64,000 bases of DNA from JAPUDQ01 sp964535835. Its GTDB lineage: Bacteria > Patescibacteriota > Saccharimonadia > Saccharimonadales > Saccharimonadaceae. Made by a program: the position numbers and the translations under genes. The stretch spans positions 46,967 through 110,966 of the forward strand of contig CAZHUZ010000001.1 in NCBI GenBank assembly GCA_964535835.1, written 5' to 3'. This document shows, in pieces, positions 59,603 to 64,000 of the stretch; the first letter of the stretch is position 1; the number at the start of each line of letters is the position of its first letter. Under the pieces are notes generated by a model that did not search any database, was not told the DNA's origin, and saw nothing but the letters and a program-made list of their open reading frames with translations.

Positions 59603-60967
59603 TCATGCTTGTCCTGTTCCCATGGCGTAAAATAATACGGCAGCAGCTATCGCCATGATGATAAATGCTCCCCATATACCTATGTTTGACCATAGTGTGT
59701 TTTTGTACTCACCCATAATCTCACGATTATTGCCAATACGTGCAATCATGAAGAGCAACGGTACGGCTGCAACCCCATTGACAACCGCAGTAAATATCAA
59801 TGCTTTTATCGGATCAATTCCGACGAAGTTAATTGATAACCCAATGAGCGTTGCGATGATAATTACTAGATAAAATCCAATTGCACGATGGAACTTCCTC
59901 CATAATCCTTCGCGCCAACCGAGCGATTCTGATATCGCATATGAAGCTGAGCCTGCAAGTACGGGTACGGCAAGCAGCCCGAGTCCTATGATTCCTATAG
60001 AAAAGATTATTTTGGCCAGTAAACCAGCATTTGGAAAGCCACTGACAAGTGGTTCAAGCGCCTTTGCCGCATCAGATGCGCTATTGATTGATGTGATACC
60101 ATTTGAAAACAGCACGGATGCACATACGATAACGATAAACCAAGCTGTGACACTCGCCAATGTCATACCAGTGAAATTGTCGATACGCAACCGATGCAGG
60201 AAATGCTTTGTCGCGACTGGATCTTTGCCGATTTTTGTCACATTGTGTTTTTTGATCTCCTCCTCAACAACTTCCGAAGTATCCCAAAAAAACAAATAGG
60301 GCGAAATTGTCGTACCTAATATACCGACAAATATATAAATTGTTGCAAAATCAAGCTTTGGCACTGTCGCAAATGTCGCCTTAAATATATCACCCCACGG
60401 CTGACCTATGACAAACGCTGTCACCGGATAAGCGAGCAGAGCAATTGCCAGCCATTTGAGTAATTTTGCATAGATGCGATAAGGGACGCCGACTTCTAGC
60501 ATTGCAACACCTATCGCAAACCCAATTGCTAGCAGCTCAAACGGTATATCGACAAACAATTGCATTGTTGCTGCCATCGCCCCAATATCAGACCCAATAT
60601 TTATTGTGTTTGCAATGACAACCAGCGCAACGGCAGTATAGAGCATTGGTTTGCTGTAATGTTCTTTGAGATTTGCCGCAAGTCCCTTGCCTGTTATAGC
60701 GCCTATGCGGGCACATGACTCCTGTACGGCTAACAGTAGTGGATACATGAGAGGAAATGCCCACAGCAATCCGTGACCATGTGCTGCGCCAACTTGTGAA
60801 TAGGTAGCGATACCAGAGGGATCATCATCGGCCGCACCTGTAACAAGGCCGGGGCCCAAAATATGCAAAAAACGGCTGTACCGTTTGTGATTGACAGCTG
60901 ATTTCGCCAGTGCTATTGCTTGGCGTTCGGCATGATTAATTTTTTTCTTGAAAGGCCAGAATTTCAT
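59603..60967 (-). CDS. Nramp-family divalent metal transporter
   Basis: About 454 aa, eleven or so TM helices. The first-helix motif is TGAADDDPSGIATYSQ (classic Nramp has DPGN here), and helix 6 contains GILGTTISPYLFFWDTSE. This variant belongs to the DDDPSG Nramp branch whose metal preference is not firmly known. Starts at MKFWPFKKK; an ATG ten codons earlier is possible. Divergent from corA. Confidence 0.9.
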   Translation of the reverse strand: MKFWPFKKKINHAERQAIALAKSAVNHKRYSRFLHILGPGLVTGAADDDPSGIATYSQVGAAHGHGLLWAFPLMYPLLLAVQESCARIGAITGKGLAANLKEHYSKPMLYTAVALVVIANTINIGSDIGAMAATMQLFVDIPFELLAIGFAIGVAMLEVGVPYRIYAKLLKWLAIALLAYPVTAFVIGQPWGDIFKATFATVPKLDFATIYIFVGILGTTISPYLFFWDTSEVVEEEIKKHNVTKIGKDPVATKHFLHRLRIDNFTGMTLASVTAWFIVIVCASVLFSNGITSINSASDAAKALEPLVSGFPNAGLLAKIIFSIGIIGLGLLAVPVLAGSASYAISESLGWREGLWRKFHRAIGFYLVIIIATLIGLSINFVGIDPIKALIFTAVVNGVAAVPLLFMIARIGNNREIMGEYKNTLWSNIGIWGAFIIMAIAAAVLFYAMGTGQA

Positions 60968-61017
60968 GATATTGGTTATGGTTATCATCACTATAGCATA
61001 TGACCTATCATGTCTGA

Positions 61018-61023
61018 TACTAT
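61018..61023 (+). promoter_or_regulatory. -10 box of corA, leaderless
   Basis: TACTAT with 6 nt before the ATG at 61030; GATACT two bases earlier is an alternative. Confidence 0.5.
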
Positions 61024-61029
61024 TAGGGT

Positions 61030-61947
61030 ATGCTTCACTATCTGTCGTCGACGACTTCCCAGCAAAAGTTAAAAACAACCTCATCGACCAAAAACAGCAA
61101 ATGGATCAGGTGCGAGAAACCTGATGAATCAGAAACTGCTGAATTAGTAGCACTCGGTCTGGATGCAGATCTCATCGCTGACGCTCTCGATCCACACGAG
61201 GTACCGCGTATTGAGCAAAGTGACGGGGTGTTATATTTTATCACGCGCGTCCCAGATGTTGGTGATGCATTTAATAGTTTTACGACGCCTATTATGTTTG
61301 CTCTGACCGATGACTATATCATAACTCTCAGCCGTGACTCCCTCGGGAGGTTATGGCAGCCATTTATTGATTCACAGCAAATCACCAGTAGACACCAGCA
61401 ATTACTTTTGCTGATGCTCGACATGATATCACAACAATATTATTCACGCGTTGCAGCGATCAATCGTCAAACTCGTGCGGCGACATCTGACCTCGGATCA
61501 CTGAGCTCTCGCGATATCGCGACACTGGTCGAGTATGAGCGCAAACTCAATGATTATCTCGATGCGCTCATACCAGCGAATACTGCAACAGAAAAGTTAT
61601 TATCCGGTAAGTATTTACGCCTAACCGAAGATGACCGCGACCTCGTCGAGGACTTATCAATTGATCTCGAACAGGTTATCGTCCGCTGCAAAAGTCTCTT
61701 GCGTACCATCACAAATGTACGCGATAGCTACCGAGCAGTGATGGACTCTCAGTTAAATGAAACAATCCGCCTGCTCACCGTCATCACACTCGCCGTCACC
61801 ATACCGACAATGGTCTCAGGCCTCTTTGGCATGAATGTCAATTTACCACCTGAAGTCCAATCGCCCCTCACATTTTGGGCAATCGCCGCTATAAGTGTCA
61901 TGATTAGCCTCAGCCTAGTCTACTATTTCCTACGAAAACGGTCATAG
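61030..61947 (+). CDS. corA: CorA-family magnesium/divalent cation channel
   Basis: 305 aa. A cytosolic N-terminal domain and long helices (ALIPANTATEKLLSGKYLRL region) lead to the pore: TVITLAVTIPTMVSGLFGMNVNLP with the selectivity motif GMN, then TM2 and a basic tail FLRKRS. Homopentamer in known members. Divergent from the Nramp gene; start overlaps that gene's unused extension. Confidence 0.94.
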   Translation: MLHYLSSTTSQQKLKTTSSTKNSKWIRCEKPDESETAELVALGLDADLIADALDPHEVPRIEQSDGVLYFITRVPDVGDAFNSFTTPIMFALTDDYIITLSRDSLGRLWQPFIDSQQITSRHQQLLLLMLDMISQQYYSRVAAINRQTRAATSDLGSLSSRDIATLVEYERKLNDYLDALIPANTATEKLLSGKYLRLTEDDRDLVEDLSIDLEQVIVRCKSLLRTITNVRDSYRAVMDSQLNETIRLLTVITLAVTIPTMVSGLFGMNVNLPPEVQSPLTFWAIAAISVMISLSLVYYFLRKRS

Positions 61948-61991
61948 CGTTTTGGCAAGAAGTACTCAATCGATTACAATAATGAGTCGAT

Positions 61992-62921
61992 ATGAATGAT
62001 ATAGCGATAGTATTTCTAAACGAAATAAAGGATTTCCTCTCTACTCCAAACTCAATGCGCTCGTTGTTGATATTATTGTTATCTATCCTCGTAGCATACT
62101 GGCTCAGTAAATACATCTCTCGCGGGATAATTCGTCTTGCGCAGTTTATTGCGGTACGCTCAGATACTACTACCGATGAAGACAAACGGGTTTTGCTACG
62201 ACGCGTTGAGACGTATCTCAGTATTGGGATTGCCATAGTGCGTGCACTTATCGTCGGCATTGTCGCATTTTATACGTGGCAATTGCTCAGTCCAGGCGTC
62301 AATCTATCCGCTGCTACTATCGGTGCAAGCGCATTTTTTGTAGTGATTGCAGGTGCAACTGTTGGAATGATTTTACGTGACCTCACAGCTGGCGCAACGA
62401 TGATCGCAGAGCGCTGGTTTCATGTCGGAGACTTTATACGTGTCGAACCGTTTACTGACGTTGGCGGGGTTGTAGAGCGCATGACACTACGATCTACAAA
62501 GCTACGTAGTCTTAATGGTGAGGTGATATGGCTACACAATCAACATATTCAGGGAGTCAAAGTCACCCCACGTGGTCTCCGCCGCTTGGCAATTGACATC
62601 TTTGCCAACAATGAAAAGGTTGGCAGAAATTTGATTGAAAAAGTAATTGCGGCGATGCCTGTCGGCACACTCAAACTTGCAACCAAACCAGAAATCGTTG
62701 CATGCGAGAAATGGGGTGAGAAATTATGGCATTTTGTTGTTATAGGTGAAACTACTCCAGGCCGAGAGTGGTTGATGGACACCTATTTCCTCAGCTCGCT
62801 CGAAGAAGTCGATGCTCGCCGCAAAGGACCAACTACCTTTGTTCGTAAACCGATAGCTCGTTACTCTGACGAACGAGCAGAACGCAGTTTTAGACGAGCG
62901 GTACGATTACAAAAGAAATAG
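61992..62921 (+). CDS. Small-conductance mechanosensitive channel (MscS)
   Basis: 309 aa. Three TM helices (about 18-40, 70-95, 105-130); the pore helix GASAFFVVIAGATVGMILRD has the Gly/Ala packing of MscS. The beta domain begins WFHVGDFIRVEPFTDVGGVVERMTLR, as in the family. Acts as an osmotic safety valve. Followed by a strong terminator. Confidence 0.94.
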   Translation: MNDIAIVFLNEIKDFLSTPNSMRSLLILLLSILVAYWLSKYISRGIIRLAQFIAVRSDTTTDEDKRVLLRRVETYLSIGIAIVRALIVGIVAFYTWQLLSPGVNLSAATIGASAFFVVIAGATVGMILRDLTAGATMIAERWFHVGDFIRVEPFTDVGGVVERMTLRSTKLRSLNGEVIWLHNQHIQGVKVTPRGLRRLAIDIFANNEKVGRNLIEKVIAAMPVGTLKLATKPEIVACEKWGEKLWHFVVIGETTPGREWLMDTYFLSSLEEVDARRKGPTTFVRKPIARYSDERAERSFRRAVRLQKK

Positions 62922-63028
62922 AGCTTTGTTATGGCGTTAGAGTAAGGATTTGCTTTTTAACGTTCAATCTCCAAAGTACCTCAGAACAAAGAATTTTGTT
63001 CCTTCGAATTCCTATCGCAGAGTCAAAA

Positions 63029-63066
63029 AGAAAATAACCTAGATCAAAAGACCTAGGTTATTTTCT
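63029..63066 (+). terminator. Terminator of the mscS gene
   Basis: 14-bp stem AGAAAATAACCTAG / CTAGGTTATTTTCT with a 10-nt loop; the T-rich right arm is usual for such elements. Confidence 0.85.
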
Positions 63067-63125
63067 ATGGCTCGCCTGTACGCCTTTGCCCGAACCTATT
63101 TTGCGACCAAGCGCGAGAAATGAGA

Positions 63126-63162
63126 TTTTCGGCGGGTCGCCCCCGACCCGACCCGCCGAAAA
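63126..63162. repeat. GC-rich palindrome within the left inverted repeat
   Basis: TTTTCGGCGGGTCG / CGACCCGCCGAAAA, 9-nt loop. Its right part is repeated at the window end. Confidence 0.7.
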
Positions 63163-63192
63163 GAAGGAGCCTTGAAGCGGAAGGTGTCAATA
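63138..63192 (+). repeat. Left copy of a 55-bp inverted repeat
   Basis: Reverse complement of 63946-64000, base for base, ending GGTGTCAATA. The match may continue past the window end. Confidence 0.93.
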
Positions 63193-63275
63193 ATTCCATT
63201 CTTAAATCTCATGTCTTTATAGATTGCCCCGTTAGCCTATACTCAAGATAGGGTGGCTAATGCTCACAGGGTAGT

Positions 63276-63845
63276 CTAAAGGTTCTGTATTGGTGAAAAA
63301 ATGGAAGCCGATGTCTCTGGCATCGGTATATCCAATGATGAGCCGTGCATACGATTCCACCTTTCGATACGCGCCCTCACGTGATCTTTCGAAGTATAGC
63401 CTAATGAACGCATCATGCTAGTATCCGCCAATGAACGATGCGACGTAAAGGGGTGCATAGCTATTGCCGCCATTGCTATGTTTGGTATTGATGCTGGGCC
63501 AATGATGTGGGCGAATATAGCTGTTTTTGTCGCAGCGTCAGGCTTTTCAAGAGCAAAATATTTTACGCCGCGCGCACCTACTTCTAGGGCGCATTTTGCA
63601 TGGGCGAGCTCATGCCCTGACGCTTCGTCTGAGAGCCAGGGCTTTGATTCTGGAAAATAGTTTCTTGACATATAGTCGTGTAGCTCACCAACGGTGTCAA
63701 AATACTGTCTCTCTGCTTTCGGAGAGAAATCGTGAATTTCGTATGGTCTGTCGTCAACTAGGTCGGCAAGATCGTCCTCCGTGAGCAAGTCGAATACACG
63801 GCGTCGTTCGCTGTCATCTAGTTGGCTAAATTCTGCATAGCGCAT
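63276..63845 (-). CDS. HELAH-motif (zincin-like) protein between inverted repeats
   Basis: 189 aa. SGHELAHAKCALEVGA contains HExxH, the zinc-binding motif of metallopeptidases such as M41/M50-like groups, near residue 78; a downstream third ligand cannot be fixed. The next helix (KTAIFAHIIGPASIPNIAMA) is moderately hydrophobic. N-terminus acidic (LTEDDLADLVDD). No family recognised. TATAAT lies 11 nt before the ATG. Confidence 0.65.
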   Translation of the reverse strand: MRYAEFSQLDDSERRRVFDLLTEDDLADLVDDRPYEIHDFSPKAERQYFDTVGELHDYMSRNYFPESKPWLSDEASGHELAHAKCALEVGARGVKYFALEKPDAATKTAIFAHIIGPASIPNIAMAAIAMHPFTSHRSLADTSMMRSLGYTSKDHVRARIERWNRMHGSSLDIPMPETSASIFSPIQNL

Positions 63846-63945
63846 GTAAGTAATACATTATACTATTGAATGATAATTGTCAAGCTATTGTGCTGATTTT
63901 CGGTCCGTAGCTACAATGACAATCCCTTATGTAGACCTACATGCC

Positions 63946-64000
63946 TATTGACACCTTCCGCTTCAAGGCTCCTTCTTTTCGGCGGGTCGGGTCGGGGGCG
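63946..64000 (-). repeat. Right copy of the 55-bp inverted repeat, truncated by the window
   Basis: Reverse complement of 63138-63192; begins TATTGACACCTTCCGC and runs to the last base. Confidence 0.93.

Larger units (their letters stand above)
62922..63275. other. 354-bp intergenic region with hairpins and a repeat
   Basis: Contains a GAACAAA/TTTGTTC hairpin (62984-63001), the MscS terminator (63029-63066), an 18-codon frame MARLYAFARTYFATKREK at 63067-63123 of doubtful meaning, a 14-bp GC-rich hairpin (63126-63162) and the left 55-bp inverted repeat. Confidence 0.6.

Noticed and set aside
63067..63123. 18-codon frame MARLYAFARTYFATKREK
   Set aside because: It has no ribosome site and begins at the edge of the mscS terminator; too short to support without comparison.
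1..64000. tRNA, rRNA or CRISPR arrays
   Set aside because: Looked for T-loop sequences, long conserved RNA segments and regularly spaced repeats in the intergenic DNA; none was convincing. A covariance search would be decisive.

Overview
The window looks like a scaffold from a Patescibacteria (CPR) genome, most likely Candidatus Saccharibacteria (TM7). The reasons are: densely packed genes; GC in the low-to-mid 40s by eye; UGA used as an ordinary stop (so not the UGA-recoding Gracilibacteria/Absconditabacteria); many small single- and multi-TM proteins of unknown function; split transketolase; GatCAB; and a striking number of promoters whose -10 box lies only 6-9 nt upstream of the start codon, which predicts leaderless mRNAs. 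No rRNA, tRNA or CRISPR array was recognised. The assembly has two 100-N gaps, both in or at the dnaE gene.

Layout. 0.2-7 kb: a GspE/PilB-type ATPase, a SpoU RNA methyltransferase, a surface CAP-domain protein and DNA polymerase III alpha (interrupted by gaps). 7-15.3 kb: two small membrane proteins, galU, and a gatC-gatA-(TM protein)-gatB-galU operon, then a five-TM protein and uvrB. 15.4-24.4 kb: a LOG-family protein and a long minus-strand carbon block, gap-rpiB-(TM)-rpe-tktN-tktC-pfkB-fba, followed by two unknown genes. 24.5-34.2 kb: relA/spoT, NUDIX, pyrophosphatase, GDPD, trxB plus glutaredoxin, FKBP, ABC exporter and P-type ATPase. 34.3-36.2 kb: a patch with GC-rich small genes, a cysteine-cluster miniprotein, HhH and TM miniproteins, and a deoxyribosyltransferase-like gene. 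36.2-37.2 kb: divergent msrA/msrB.

37.2-45.1 kb is a defence-like island. It holds an Mrr-type nuclease with TM anchors and, convergent to it, a three-gene operon: a PLD-SNF2 helicase of 1176 aa, an Eco57I/PglX-like N6-adenine methyltransferase of 968 aa, and a protein carrying an R-x4-H HEPN-like motif. This is the best candidate for an uncharacterised system in the window. It resembles parts of DISARM, BREX and type-ISP restriction but has none of their other marker genes here.

45-51 kb: a queuosine-precursor transporter convergent with tgt, two unknown genes, then a fused cytochrome-b/molybdopterin oxidoreductase next to a NarK-type nitrate/nitrite transporter, which is unexpected redox equipment for a reduced genome. 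51-55 kb: pheT/pheS. 55-63 kb: an aquaporin with a Lys/Ala-rich tail, rmuC, PAP2, TerC-like, DUF1622, Nramp, CorA and MscS genes, that is, a membrane, metal and osmotic group. The right end carries an HELAH-motif (zincin-like) gene flanked by 55-bp inverted repeats that reach the end of the window.

Start codons were chosen from Shine-Dalgarno sites or from the leaderless -10 spacing. Assignments come from motif recognition by eye, not from a database search.
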